Origin: Tibeticola sediminis
GTDB taxonomy: Bacteria > Pseudomonadota > Gammaproteobacteria > Burkholderiales > Burkholderiaceae_C
DNA length: 64,000 nucleotides
Direction of reading: 5' to 3'
NCBI RefSeq assembly: GCF_003843835.1
Contig: NZ_RKQL01000001.1
Span: forward strand, 310,001 to 374,000
The position numbers and the translations under genes were made by a program. Under the pieces are notes generated by a model. That model was not told the origin of the DNA. It ran no database searches and saw only the letters and a program-made list of their open reading frames with translations. This document shows, in pieces, positions 7,580 to 16,520 of the stretch. Each line of letters starts with the position of its first letter. Position 1 is the stretch's first letter.

Positions 7580-9693
7580 GCGCCGCACAGGACCACGCCC
7601 AAGAGGCCGGTGCGCGCCGGCCTCGAAGCCTCGGGTTCCGGCCCCGAGCGGCGACGCTGCCGCGCGAAACCCGCGACACGCTGTTTTTGCTGTTCGTGAT
7701 CGCGGCGGTGATCGCACCGCATCTGCCGCACATTCCGCTCTGGGCCGGCGCGGCGGCGGCCGCGGCCCTGGCCTGGCGCGCTGGGCTCGCCTGGATGCAG
7801 CGCCCTTTGCCCTCCCGCGGCTGGCTGATCGCCCTCACCGCAGGCGTCGCCGCGCTCACCGTCTACAGCCAGGGGACTTTGCTCGGGCGCGATGCGGGGC
7901 TGAGCTTGATCGTCGTGATGTTGGCGCTCAAAACGCTGGAGCTGCGGGCCCGACGCGACGCCATGGTGGTGTTTTTCCTCGGCTTCTTTACGCTGCTCAC
8001 GCACTTCTTCTATTCGCAGTCGCTGGGTACGGCCGCGGCCATCGTGCTGGCGCTCTGGGGGCTGCTCACCGCTTTGGTGAATGCGCACCTGCCGCTGGGG
8101 CGACCTTCGCTGAAGATGGCGGCTGCGATGGCACTCAAGCTCACCCTCTGGGGCACGCCGGTGATGCTGGCGCTTTTCGTGCTGTTTCCGCGCGTGGCGC
8201 CGCTCTGGGGGCTGCCAGCGGACGCCGAACGCGCGCGCAGCGGCCTGTCGGCGAGTATGGACGTCGGCAACATCGCCCAACTGGTGCTCGACGACACACT
8301 GGTGATGCGGGTGCGCTTCGACGGGCCCGCGCCCGCCCAGCCCTTGCTGTATTTCCGCGGGCCGGTGCTCAGCGCCTACGACGGCCGCACCTGGCGGCCG
8401 ACCCCCGTGCCGGAGCGTGCGGATGCCGAGCGCAGCGGCTCGCTGGTGCAGCCACTGGGGGCACCGACCGGGTATGAAGTCACGCTCGAGCCCACGCGCC
8501 AGCCCTGGCTGTTCGCACTCGAGTTTCCGCTGGTGCTGCCGCAGCTGCCGGGGCTGCTCACCCGCCGCACCGCGGACCAGCAGTGGCTGGCCGAGCGACC
8601 GATCCAAGAGCGCCAGCGTTATCGGGTCGTGAGCCACCTCGAACACCGCCTGGGGCCTTCCACGGCGCAAGGCCATGAACGGATCGCCCTGCGAGAGGCG
8701 GTCGACCTGCCGCCGGGCTACAACCCTCGAACGCTGGAGCTTGCTGCCGAGCTGTTGCGCGATCCTGCGGTGCGCGCAGCCGGCGCGCGTGGGGCGGTGG
8801 ATGCCGCCCTCGATCGCCTGCGCCGGGGCGGCTACCGTTACACGCTCGAGCCCCGGCCGGCCGGTGTGCATGCAGCCGATGCGTTCTGGTTCGACACGCG
8901 GGAGGGATTTTGCGAGCACATCGCGTCGGCCTTCGTCGTCCTGATGCGAGGCATGGACGTACCGGCGCGCGTGGTCACGGGCTACCAAGGGGGCACGTTC
9001 AACTCGGTCGATGGCGTGCTCCAGGTTCGCCAGAGCGACGCCCACGCCTGGGCCGAGGTTTGGATCGAAGGCGAGGGCTGGCTCCGCGTCGATCCCACGG
9101 CTGCGGTGGCGCCCAGCCGCATCGGCAGCTTCCAGCGTCTGGCGCTACCCGCCGGAGCGGTCGAGAGCACGCTGCTGCGCTTGAGCCCCACCCTGCTGCA
9201 GCGCCTGCGCGACGGCTGGCGTGCGCTCGACCATGCGTGGAACCAGTGGGTGCTGGACTACACGCCGCAACGGCAGTTCGATCTTTTGCGCCGATTCGGC
9301 ATCCGCGAACCCGACAGCCGCGACCTGGGCGTCGCTCTGGCCGTGGTGGCGACGGTCGCCGCAGCGGCGACGGCTTGGGCGGGCGCCCGTCCGTGGCGCC
9401 GACGCGATCCGTGGCTGGCCACGCTCGAAGCCTGCCGCCGACGGCTGCGTCGAATGGGCTACGCGGTGCCGCCGCAAGCCACACCCCGCGCGTTGATCCA
9501 AACGCTGCAAACGAAAGCCATCGAGCATCCTGCGCAGCGCGAGGCGGCCCTGCGCCTCTGCGCCGCGCTCGAAGCGCTGGAACGCGAGCGCTACGCACCA
9601 GCCATGCCCGAGCCCGGCGCGGCACGGGCCCACGCGCGCTCCAATCTTCGGCACGCACTCGCGCAGTTCGGCCGCCCCGGATTCAGACCATGA
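7576..9693 (+). CDS. TgpA-like transmembrane transglutaminase-family protein (DUF3488 + transglutaminase core)
   Basis: Inner-membrane protein of 705 residues. The N-terminal third has about six hydrophobic helices (DUF3488), including LFLLFVIAAVIAPHLP and AMVVFFLGFFTLLTHFF. The periplasmic part carries a transglutaminase-like cysteine-peptidase core with all three catalytic residues in order: Cys in REGFCEHIASAF, His in SDAHAWAEVWIEG and Asp in LRVDPTAAV. A further membrane helix (GVALAVVATVAAAATAWAG) precedes a cytoplasmic tail with DUF4129-like character. The start at 7576 overlaps the previous stop as ATGA, and the stop overlaps mltB likewise, so translation is coupled through the operon. 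Related TgpA of Pseudomonas is essential; the substrate is unknown. Confidence 0.92.
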   Translation: MSAAQDHAQEAGARRPRSLGFRPRAATLPRETRDTLFLLFVIAAVIAPHLPHIPLWAGAAAAAALAWRAGLAWMQRPLPSRGWLIALTAGVAALTVYSQGTLLGRDAGLSLIVVMLALKTLELRARRDAMVVFFLGFFTLLTHFFYSQSLGTAAAIVLALWGLLTALVNAHLPLGRPSLKMAAAMALKLTLWGTPVMLALFVLFPRVAPLWGLPADAERARSGLSASMDVGNIAQLVLDDTLVMRVRFDGPAPAQPLLYFRGPVLSAYDGRTWRPTPVPERADAERSGSLVQPLGAPTGYEVTLEPTRQPWLFALEFPLVLPQLPGLLTRRTADQQWLAERPIQERQRYRVVSHLEHRLGPSTAQGHERIALREAVDLPPGYNPRTLELAAELLRDPAVRAAGARGAVDAALDRLRRGGYRYTLEPRPAGVHAADAFWFDTREGFCEHIASAFVVLMRGMDVPARVVTGYQGGTFNSVDGVLQVRQSDAHAWAEVWIEGEGWLRVDPTAAVAPSRIGSFQRLALPAGAVESTLLRLSPTLLQRLRDGWRALDHAWNQWVLDYTPQRQFDLLRRFGIREPDSRDLGVALAVVATVAAAATAWAGARPWRRRDPWLATLEACRRRLRRMGYAVPPQATPRALIQTLQTKAIEHPAQREAALRLCAALEALERERYAPAMPEPGAARAHARSNLRHALAQFGRPGFRP

Positions 9694-10847
9694 CCGATCG
9701 TTTCAAAAATGCAATAATTTTGATAGCAATGATCGCCCAATTTTCGCCGGCTTTCGCGAAAAAACACCCCAAAAAGCCCACAGCGACGGCGATCACGGTC
9801 CGTGAGGAGCGGCTGGCGACGGCGGCGACGATGTACGCGCATCGGCCCGAAGCAATGGCGTTCGCCGACGATCTGGCCGAGCGCCGCGACCTCGACCGCG
9901 AGGCCGTGCGCGCGGCCATCGCCCAGGCCCGGCGGTTGCCGCAGGTCGAACGTCTGATCCTGCCGCCCCCCACCGCCCAGGCGAAGAACTGGCGGGCTTA
10001 CCGGGCACGTTTCATCGAGCCGGTGCGCGTGGCCGCGGGCTTGCGCTTTTGGCGCGCCCATGCCGACACCCTCGCGCGGGCCGAGGCCGAGACCGGCGTA
10101 CCCGCCGAGATCATCGTGGGCATCCTGGGCGTGGAGACGATCTGGGGGCAACAGATGGGAACGTTTCGGGTCATCGATACGCTGGCAACCCTGGCCTTCG
10201 ACTTCCCTGCCGCACACCCACGCGCCACCGCGCGGCAAGCGTTTTTCCGCGACGAACTCGAGCAGTTCCTGACCCGCGCGCAACGCACCGGCACCGATCC
10301 GCTGCAGCCCCGCGGCAGCTACGCGGGTGCGATGGGGATGCCACAGTTCATGCCTTCGAGCGTCGCCAAGTACGCGGTGGACTTCGACGGCGACGGCACG
10401 GTGGATCTGAACACCCCTGCCGACGCGATCGGCTCGGTGGCCCACTATCTGCGGGCCTTTGGCTGGAAGCCGGGCGTGCCCACCCACTTCCAGGTGGAAC
10501 TGCACGCCACGCCGGCCCAGTTGGATGCCCTGCTCGCTCCCGACATCCTGCCCAGCTTCAGCGCGGCGCGATTGGCCGAACTCGGCGCGACGCCCGAGCC
10601 TGCCGCTCAGTCTTACGGCGGGCCGCTGGCGCTGGTGGAGCTGCAAAACGGCGGCGACGCGCCGAGCTACGTGCTCGGCACCGAAAACTTCTACGCCATC
10701 ACGCGCTACAACTGGAGCAGTTACTACGCGATGGCCGTGATCGAATTGGGCCTCGCGGTGCGCAAGGCCTGGGAAGCGCATGCGCGCAGCACGCAGACGG
10801 CAAACGAGCCGGTGGCGACCGCCGCCGAGCCGCGCCGCGAACGCTGA
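9690..10847 (+). CDS. mltB: Membrane-bound lytic murein transglycosylase B family
   Basis: Periplasmic lytic transglycosylase of 385 residues that cleaves the MurNAc-GlcNAc bond with formation of 1,6-anhydroMurNAc. A signal peptide (IILIAMIAQFSPAFA) starts the protein; there is no lipobox cysteine, so it is soluble or differently anchored. The catalytic Glu lies in IVGILGVETIWGQQMGT, and GSYAGAMGMPQFMPSS plus DFDGDGTVDL are characteristic of MltB. Start ATG at 9690 overlaps the transglutaminase stop as ATGA. Its presence as last gene of the moxR operon ties that operon to peptidoglycan. The signal-peptide codons contain an AT-rich TTTTGATAGCAATGA stretch that recurs elsewhere in the window. 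It ends directly against the convergent nlpD stop. Confidence 0.93.
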   Translation: MTDRFKNAIILIAMIAQFSPAFAKKHPKKPTATAITVREERLATAATMYAHRPEAMAFADDLAERRDLDREAVRAAIAQARRLPQVERLILPPPTAQAKNWRAYRARFIEPVRVAAGLRFWRAHADTLARAEAETGVPAEIIVGILGVETIWGQQMGTFRVIDTLATLAFDFPAAHPRATARQAFFRDELEQFLTRAQRTGTDPLQPRGSYAGAMGMPQFMPSSVAKYAVDFDGDGTVDLNTPADAIGSVAHYLRAFGWKPGVPTHFQVELHATPAQLDALLAPDILPSFSAARLAELGATPEPAAQSYGGPLALVELQNGGDAPSYVLGTENFYAITRYNWSSYYAMAVIELGLAVRKAWEAHARSTQTANEPVATAAEPRRER

Positions 10848-11786
10848 TCAGCGCGGCGGCAGATACTTCGCCGGGTCGACCGGCTTGCCCTGACGCCGGA
10901 TCTCGAAATGGAGCTTGGGCCGATCGGCGTCGCTGGCGCCGAGCTCGGCAATCTTCTGCCCCTTGCGCACCGTCTGGTCTTCCTTCACCAACAGCGTCTG
11001 GTTGTGCGCGTAGGCGGTCAGGAAGGTGTTGTTGTGCTTGAGGATGACGAGGTTGCCGTAGCCGCGCAAGCCCGCGCCCGCGTAGACGACCCGGCCATCG
11101 GCCGCAGCCACGACCGGATCACCAGGCTTGCCCGCAATGTCGATGCCCTTGTTTTTCTGCTCGTCGAAGCCCGCGATCACCGCGCCGCTCGCGGGCCAGA
11201 TGAACGAAATGCCCGCATCGGCCGCCGCCGAGGCATCTGGCTTCGCGTCCTCGGGCTTGGATGCGACCGAGCTGGCTGCGGCCGGCGCAGTCGCCGACGC
11301 GCTGGACGCCGCTGAGCCCGCCGGGACGGGGCTCACCGTCACGCTGGCCGCACCGATGGGTCGCGTCACCACACCGCTCGCGGCGGGTTCGGCTGCCGCT
11401 GGCGAGCCGCCGCTGGTCCCCGACACCGGCGGAATCACCCGCAAGACCTGACCGACCTCGATCTGGTTCGGGTTGTCGAGGTTGTTCCAGCGCGCGAGAT
11501 CGCGCCAGGACTGCCCGGTCTCGAGCCCGATGCGCATGAGTGTGTCGCCCGGACGCACCGTGTAGTAACCCGGCTTGCCCGCGTTTTCGGCCCCGGGCAG
11601 GGGCTTGGCAACCTCAGGCGCCGCGGGGGCGGGGGCCGACGGCGCGGGCAGGCGGCCGGCTGCAAGACCCCGGTCCTCCACGGGCGCCCGTGTGGGCCGG
11701 CTCGACGAGCACGCACCCAGCGTCGCCGCCACGAAAACCACCAGGCCGAGGGCCCGCCAACGATGAAATCCAAGCATGCTGTTCAT
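10848..11786 (-). CDS. nlpD: NlpD-type lipoprotein with LysM and M23 peptidase domain
   Basis: Outer-membrane lipoprotein of about 312 residues that in characterised bacteria activates amidases during division. Signal peptide with lipobox VAATLGAC near residue 26, then a LysM domain (YYTVRPGDTLMRIGLETGQS...), a long Ala/Pro/Ser linker, and a C-terminal M23 (LytM) domain around GIDIAGKPGDPVVAAADGRV and NTFLTAYAHNQ. The first metal-binding histidine normally in HxGxD is replaced (NKGIDIA), consistent with a degenerate, non-catalytic activator domain. A second ATG at 11777 has the better-spaced AGGGA and may be the true start. Third gene of surE-pcm-nlpD. The rpoS gene that usually follows in other proteobacteria is not here; mltB converges instead. 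Confidence 0.92.
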   Translation of the reverse strand: MNSMLGFHRWRALGLVVFVAATLGACSSSRPTRAPVEDRGLAAGRLPAPSAPAPAAPEVAKPLPGAENAGKPGYYTVRPGDTLMRIGLETGQSWRDLARWNNLDNPNQIEVGQVLRVIPPVSGTSGGSPAAAEPAASGVVTRPIGAASVTVSPVPAGSAASSASATAPAAASSVASKPEDAKPDASAAADAGISFIWPASGAVIAGFDEQKNKGIDIAGKPGDPVVAAADGRVVYAGAGLRGYGNLVILKHNNTFLTAYAHNQTLLVKEDQTVRKGQKIAELGASDADRPKLHFEIRRQGKPVDPAKYLPPR

Positions 11787-11802
11787 TCCCTGAGGTGCCC
11801 GG

Positions 11803-12621
11803 TCAGGCCAAGCCTGATTTTAGGGGCACGAAGTGCACCGCCTCGAGCACCGTGCGCACGAGGCCCTGGGGCCGTTTGTCGATCACCACGAGCGCCTGCG
11901 TGCCCTGCGCCGTGACCTCCGGGGCCACCAGCCGCCCGCCCACCGCAAGCTGTTCGATCCAAGCCTGCGGCAGCGCACCCGCGCCAGCGGCCGAAATGAT
12001 GGCCGAATATGGCGCACCCTGCGCAAAGCCGAGCATCCCGTCGCCCAAAATCAGGTGCACATTGGCCAAGCGCAAGGGCCGCAGGTTCGCCTGTGCCCGT
12101 TCGTACAAGCCGCGAATCCGCTCGACGCTGTAGACCTCGCGCGCGATCTGGCTCAGCACCGCGGCCTGATAGCCGCAGCCGGTGCCGATCTCGAGCACAC
12201 GGCCCAGCGGGCGAATCTCGCCCTCACGCAGCAAGGCCAGCATGCGCGCGACCACGCTGGGCTTGGAGATCGTCTGTGCAAAGCCGATCGGCAAACTGGT
12301 GTCCTCATACGCCTGGGCGGCGAGCCCCGTGTCGACGAAGCGGTGTCGCTCCACCTGGGCCATGGCGGCCAACACCGCTTCATCGCGGATCCCCTGCGCG
12401 GCAAGTCGCTGCACCATGCGCGCGCGCACCGCGGCGGAATCGAGCCCCAAGCCGCGCACCGGCTCGAGCGTGGCAGGCGTCCGCGCGGGCTGGGCCACGG
12501 GGCTCCGCGCCGGCGGCACGGACGCGCTGGCAGCCGTTGCCGCCTTGCCCGCACGCGCGGGCGGCGCTGCCGGAGCAGCCGAATCCAGCCGCGCCGGGAA
12601 GCCGGGGCGGCGCGCGCTCAT
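11803..12621 (-). CDS. pcm: Protein-L-isoaspartate O-methyltransferase
   Basis: Repair methyltransferase (272 residues) that uses S-adenosylmethionine to methylate isoaspartyl residues in aged proteins. The SAM-binding motif [18 protein letters not shown] and the PCMT signature [15 protein letters not shown] are complete, as is the later [20 protein letters not shown]. An N-terminal extension of about 55 residues rich in Ala and Pro precedes the conserved domain, making it longer than the E. coli enzyme (208). The start overlaps the surE stop as ATGA, so the two are coupled. Cytosolic. Role is well established for the family; only the meaning of the extension is unknown. Confidence 0.95.
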   Translation of the reverse strand: MSARRPGFPARLDSAAPAAPPARAGKAATAASASVPPARSPVAQPARTPATLEPVRGLGLDSAAVRARMVQRLAAQGIRDEAVLAAMAQVERHRFVDTGLAAQAYEDTSLPIGFAQTISKPSVVARMLALLREGEIRPLGRVLEIGTGCGYQAAVLSQIAREVYSVERIRGLYERAQANLRPLRLANVHLILGDGMLGFAQGAPYSAIISAAGAGALPQAWIEQLAVGGRLVAPEVTAQGTQALVVIDKRPQGLVRTVLEAVHFVPLKSGLA

Positions 12622-13421
12622 CGGGCGTGGCCTCCGTCGACACCGACAGCCGCTGAGCCCGCGCCGAGGCGCGCTGCGGTCTGCGCCCAGTAGCGCAGGC
12701 TTTCGTGGTCCGTGAGATCAACCTTGAGCGGCGTCATCACCACATGGCCCTCAGCGCTGGCGTGGAAATCGGTGCCCTCGCCTTCGTCGAGCGCGGGGCC
12801 GGCCGCGCCGATCCAATACATGGTGTCGCCCCGCGGATTCTGCTGGCGAATCACCGGCTCAGCCGCATGGCGTCGGCCCAGACGACACACCTTGAGCGGG
12901 CGCATCTCGGCCAGCGGCCGGTTCGGGATGTTGACGTTGAGCAGCCACGGCGCGCCCGAACCGATCCGCGTCGCAGCCAGTCCCAGCACGATCTCGCGCG
13001 CCTTGGCCGCCGCGTCCTCGAGATGCGCCCAGCCCTTCTCGACCTGCGAAAACGCAATCGCGGGGATGCCAAACAGGTAGCCCTCCATCGCTGCGCCCAC
13101 CGTGCCCGAATAAATCGTGTCGTCGCCCATGTTGGCGCCGTTGTTGATGCCGGAAATCACCAGATCGGGCCGCGTCTCGAGCAATCCGGTGAGCGCAATG
13201 TGCACGCAGTCCGCCGGCGTGCCATTGACGTAGCGAAAACCGTTGTGCGCGCGGTGCACGTACAGCGGCGAATGCAGCGTGAGCGCATTGGACTTCGCGC
13301 TGTTGTTGTGCTCGGGCGCGATGACCTCGACGTGTGCCACGTCTTTGAGCGCTTCAAACAGCGCCACGATGCCCGGGGCCTGAAAGCCGTCGTCGTTGGA
13401 AAGCAGGATGTTCATGCGCAT
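12618..13421 (-). CDS. surE: 5'/3'-nucleotidase SurE
   Basis: Metal-dependent nucleotidase of 267 residues active on nucleoside monophosphates and polyphosphate. The N-terminal metal motif [16 protein letters not shown] and [20 protein letters not shown] are invariant SurE features; Asp-Asp and Ser/Asn ligands are intact. The start is the ATG complementary to 13419-13421, eight bases after GGAG; the frame stays open 38 codons further upstream but that part would be atypical. First gene of surE-pcm-nlpD. A TACAAT-like -10 box (complement of 13443-13448) lies just upstream, giving a short leader. Confidence 0.95.
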   Translation of the reverse strand: MRMNILLSNDDGFQAPGIVALFEALKDVAHVEVIAPEHNNSAKSNALTLHSPLYVHRAHNGFRYVNGTPADCVHIALTGLLETRPDLVISGINNGANMGDDTIYSGTVGAAMEGYLFGIPAIAFSQVEKGWAHLEDAAAKAREIVLGLAATRIGSGAPWLLNVNIPNRPLAEMRPLKVCRLGRRHAAEPVIRQQNPRGDTMYWIGAAGPALDEGEGTDFHASAEGHVVMTPLKVDLTDHESLRYWAQTAARLGAGSAAVGVDGGHAR

Positions 13422-13521
13422 GGCGAGGGCTCCGATCGATCGATTGTAGGTGCCGCCAAACCGTCGCTCCCGAGCCCTCGCAGCCCGTCCTGCCGCGCTG
13501 ACACGGAGGGGACAACCGCCC

Positions 13522-13551
13522 TTGGGCGCAGACACACTTGATCCCTATCAT
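13522..13551 (+). promoter_or_regulatory. Candidate sigma-70 promoter of the quinone oxidoreductase gene
   Basis: TTGGGC (13522-13527) and TATCAT (13546-13551) are separated by 18 bases on the plus strand, about 35 bases before the start at 13587. Match is moderate; it lies in the 165-bp divergent region shared with surE. Confidence 0.35.
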
Positions 13552-13586
13552 GCGCGTTCGTCCGATTGACTCGAAGGAATCTGCCC

Positions 13587-14561
13587 ATGCATGCCTGGCT
13601 TTGCGAAAACCCCGTCGGTGTCGACGCGCTCGTCTGGAAGGAACTGCCCACGCCCACGCCGGGGCCGGGTGAGGTGCGGATCCGCATCGAGGCGGCGAGC
13701 CTGAACTTCCCCGATCTCTTGATCGTGCAGAACAAATATCAGATCAAGCCGCCGCTGCCCTTCGTGCCGGGCGCCGAATATGCCGGCATCGTCGAGGCCG
13801 TCGGAGAGGGCGTGACGCAACTGCGTGTGGGGCAACGCGTAGCCTGCTTGAGCGGCACCGGCGGCTTTGCGACCCACACGGTGGCCAAGGCCGCGCTGTG
13901 CCTGCCGCTGCCGGCGGAGTTTCCTGCGGTGGATGCGGCCGCGTTCATCATGACCTATGCCACCAGCCACCATGCGCTGATCGACCGCGGGCAACTTCGG
14001 GCGGGTGAAACGGTGCTGGTGCTCGGTGCGGCTGGCGGGGTGGGCACCGCAGCGATCCAGATCGCCAAGGTGGCCGGTGCGCGCGTGATCGCTGCGGCTT
14101 CGAGCGACGAGAAATGCGCGCTGTGCCAGCGCCTGGGGGCCGATGCCACCGTGAACTACAGCCGCGAAAACCTGCGCGATGCGCTCAAATCGCTCACCGA
14201 TGGCCAGGGCCCGAACGTGATTTACGACCCCGTGGGCGGCGATCTGGCCGAGCCGGCGTTTCGCTCCATCGCGTGGCGCGGGCGTTACCTGGTGATCGGC
14301 TTTGCGGCGGGCCCCATCCCCGCGCTGCCGATGAATTTGCCACTGCTCAAAGGTGCCTCACTCGTCGGGGTGTTCTGGGGAGAGTTCGCGCGGCGCGAGC
14401 CGCAGGCCAACGCCGCAATGCTCATGGAACTCGCGCGCTGGTATGGCGAGGGCAAGATCAAGCCCGTGATCGATCAAACCCTGCCGATGCGCGAACTCAA
14501 AGCCGCCTACGCCCGCATGGCCTCACGTGCGGTCATGGGCAAGTTGGTGCTGGTGAACTAG
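13587..14561 (+). CDS. NADPH:quinone oxidoreductase family protein (zinc-independent MDR)
   Basis: Medium-chain dehydrogenase/reductase of 324 residues in the quinone oxidoreductase group. N-terminal GroES-like fold with GVDALVWKELPTPTPGPGEV and PFVPGAEYAGIVEAVGEGV; the Rossmann part has VLVLGAAGGVGTAAIQIAK, the NADPH-binding Gly-rich loop. Cysteines and histidines that bind catalytic zinc in alcohol dehydrogenases are absent, as expected for this branch. Start ATG at 13587 follows AAGGA at good spacing. Single-gene unit, divergent from surE and convergent with the ZIP transporter. The physiological acceptor cannot be told from sequence; many relatives act on quinones or enoyl substrates. Confidence 0.88.
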   Translation: MHAWLCENPVGVDALVWKELPTPTPGPGEVRIRIEAASLNFPDLLIVQNKYQIKPPLPFVPGAEYAGIVEAVGEGVTQLRVGQRVACLSGTGGFATHTVAKAALCLPLPAEFPAVDAAAFIMTYATSHHALIDRGQLRAGETVLVLGAAGGVGTAAIQIAKVAGARVIAAASSDEKCALCQRLGADATVNYSRENLRDALKSLTDGQGPNVIYDPVGGDLAEPAFRSIAWRGRYLVIGFAAGPIPALPMNLPLLKGASLVGVFWGEFARREPQANAAMLMELARWYGEGKIKPVIDQTLPMRELKAAYARMASRAVMGKLVLVN

Positions 14562-14588
14562 GCCAGCAGCGCGCCCGGGTTCCCGAAC

Positions 14589-15389
14589 TCAGTGCGCGTG
14601 TGCAAAGCTGCTCAGCAGCGTCACTGCGGCGATGCCCAGCACGAGCCACAGCAGTTGTACCGCGGTCTGCGCGAGGCTAAGGCGCTTTTGCAGTTGCGGA
14701 ATCAGGTCGGCGAGCGCGACGTAGATGAAGCTGCTGCTGGCGACGACGATGAAGAAGGGCAAAAACTCGGTGAGTGCCCCGACCAGCAGGTAGCCCAGCA
14801 GCCCGCCGAGCGCCGTCACCAAGCCCGCCAGCGTCACCTTGAGCAAGGCCATGCGCCGGTCGTTGCCGCCCACGCGCAAGACCGCCAGGTCGCCCATGTG
14901 GTGCGGCACCTCATGCGCCAGCACCGCGAGCGCAGTGACCGTGCCCAGCTTCCAATCCGCCAGGAACGCAGAGGCGATCAGCAGTCCGTCGCCGAAGCAG
15001 TGCACGCTGTCGCCGGCGATCACGGCCCAACTGCCGCTCGCTTGGGGGGCATGGTCGTGGCCCTGCCCCACGCCATGCGCATGGGCGTGGTCGGCCCCGT
15101 GGTGATGTTCATGCCCGTGGTGCCAGAGTTCAGCCTTGTCCAGCAGAAAGAAGCCCACCAGACCGACCAGCAGCACGGTAAACAGCGTGTGGGGCTCGAT
15201 GCCGCTCTCAAACGCCTCGGGCAACAAATGCATGAACGCGGTGGCGAGCAGCGCGCCCGCGGCCAGGCTCAACAGATGCTGCGAATAACGCGCCAGCGCG
15301 CCGAAACTCAGCAGTGCCGCGAGCCATACGCTGCCAACACCGGCGATCAGGGTACCCGTCAAAATTGCTATTAATAACATAGTAAACAA
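14589..15389 (-). CDS. ZIP-family divalent metal transporter
   Basis: Inner-membrane metal permease of 266 residues with about eight hydrophobic helices. The ZIP features are present: a His-rich cytoplasmic loop (WHHGHEHHHGADHAHAHG, residues about 89-106) between helices 3 and 4, and the transport helices with VHCFGDGLLIASAF and AVLAHEVPHHMGDLAVL, which hold the metal-binding His, Glu and Asp residues. Likely substrates are zinc or iron(II). The first codons are unusually AT-rich (MLLIAIL encoded with TTA and ATA) and contain one of the window's AATAGCAATTTT motifs. A second ATG three codons in (15380) may be the real start. No metal regulator adjoins. Confidence 0.9.
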   Translation of the reverse strand: MFTMLLIAILTGTLIAGVGSVWLAALLSFGALARYSQHLLSLAAGALLATAFMHLLPEAFESGIEPHTLFTVLLVGLVGFFLLDKAELWHHGHEHHHGADHAHAHGVGQGHDHAPQASGSWAVIAGDSVHCFGDGLLIASAFLADWKLGTVTALAVLAHEVPHHMGDLAVLRVGGNDRRMALLKVTLAGLVTALGGLLGYLLVGALTEFLPFFIVVASSSFIYVALADLIPQLQKRLSLAQTAVQLLWLVLGIAAVTLLSSFAHAH

Positions 15390-15477
15390 TGCCCATTTGT
15401 CGGCGGCATCGGCGCAAAAGGCCAGTCAATCAACGGGGGAAGGCTTCAGCCATGCCCAAAGCCTACCCATCAGGCCT

Positions 15478-16383
15478 TCAAGCCACGCCGTGCTTCTGGA
15501 ACCAGGCGAGCGCCCGCTTCCAGCCGTCTTCCGCTGCTTCCTTGCGGTAGCTCGGTCGGTAGTCGGCATGGAAGGCGTGGGGTGCCTCCGGGTAGACCAC
15601 GAACTCGCTGGCCCGGGCTGCCGGATTGCGCGAAGCCGCCAACGCCGCCTTCATCTGCTCGATCGTCGCCAGCGGAATACCGGTGTCAGCGCCACCGTAC
15701 AAGCCCAGCACCGGGCCATGCAATTGGTCCACGACGTCGATCGGATTGCGAGGTGTGAGGGCGGTTCGCTCCCCGACCAGTCGGCCATACCAGGCCACGC
15801 CGGCCTTGACCTTGGGGTTGTGCGCGGCAAACAACCATGTCTGCCGCCCGCCCCAGCAAAACCCGGTCACGCCCACGCGCTCGAGGTCACCCCCGTGGGC
15901 GCCCGCCCAGGCCACGCAGGCGTCGAGGTCGCCCATGACCTGCGCGTCGGGCACCTTGGAAATCACCTCGGCGATGAGCTTGGCCAACTCGCCGTAGCTT
16001 TGCGCGTCGCCCTGACGCACGAACAGTTCCGGCGCCAGCGCCAGATAGCCAGCATGCGCGAAGCGCCGCGCGGTATCGGCGATGTACTCATGGACCCCGA
16101 AGATTTCCGAAATGACCAGCACCACCGGCAGGCCGGTCTTGCCCGCAGGCGCGGCGCGGTACACGGGCATCTTGAAGCCGTTGACATCGATGGTGACCTC
16201 GCCTTCGGTGAGGCCCTCGGCCGAAGTCTTTATGGCGGTCTGCGCCAGTGCGGGCAAGACGGCAGCGGCATAGCCCACACCGAGCGCGGCTTTGAGCGCG
16301 GCGCGGCGGGTGGTGACCCCGCTGTGACCCGGGGTGGCGTCGAGCAAGGCATGGGCGTCCGAGAGTTGGTTGCGGTCGAGCAT
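15478..16383 (-). CDS. Dienelactone hydrolase family protein with Tat-type signal
   Basis: Alpha/beta hydrolase of 301 residues in the dienelactone hydrolase family. N-terminal TTRRAALKAALGVGYAAAVL looks like a twin-arginine export signal ending at LAQ. The nucleophile is Cys in VGVTGFCWGGRQTWLFA, the acid Asp in LYGGADTGIPL and the base His in YPEAPHAFHADYRP, the Cys-Asp-His triad normal for dienelactone hydrolase. Start is the ATG complementary to 16381-16383, preceded by AAGGA; an upstream ATG adds 12 residues. It stands alone, downstream of polA on the same strand with a 137-bp gap. Natural substrate unknown: no aromatic ring-cleavage genes are nearby, so a role in chlorocatechol degradation is not indicated. 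Confidence 0.88.
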   Translation of the reverse strand: MLDRNQLSDAHALLDATPGHSGVTTRRAALKAALGVGYAAAVLPALAQTAIKTSAEGLTEGEVTIDVNGFKMPVYRAAPAGKTGLPVVLVISEIFGVHEYIADTARRFAHAGYLALAPELFVRQGDAQSYGELAKLIAEVISKVPDAQVMGDLDACVAWAGAHGGDLERVGVTGFCWGGRQTWLFAAHNPKVKAGVAWYGRLVGERTALTPRNPIDVVDQLHGPVLGLYGGADTGIPLATIEQMKAALAASRNPAARASEFVVYPEAPHAFHADYRPSYRKEAAEDGWKRALAWFQKHGVA

Positions 16384-16520
16384 GGCAGTTTCCTTGAAGG
16401 TTGAAGGGGTGACAGTCATCGCTGCGGCGTGCGCACCACCAGTCTATCGACCGGCGGCAAGGTCTGCAGGTCGCCGGGAAATCCGCCGGACCGCGCCCGA
16501 GTGCGCAGGCGCTCAGCCTC

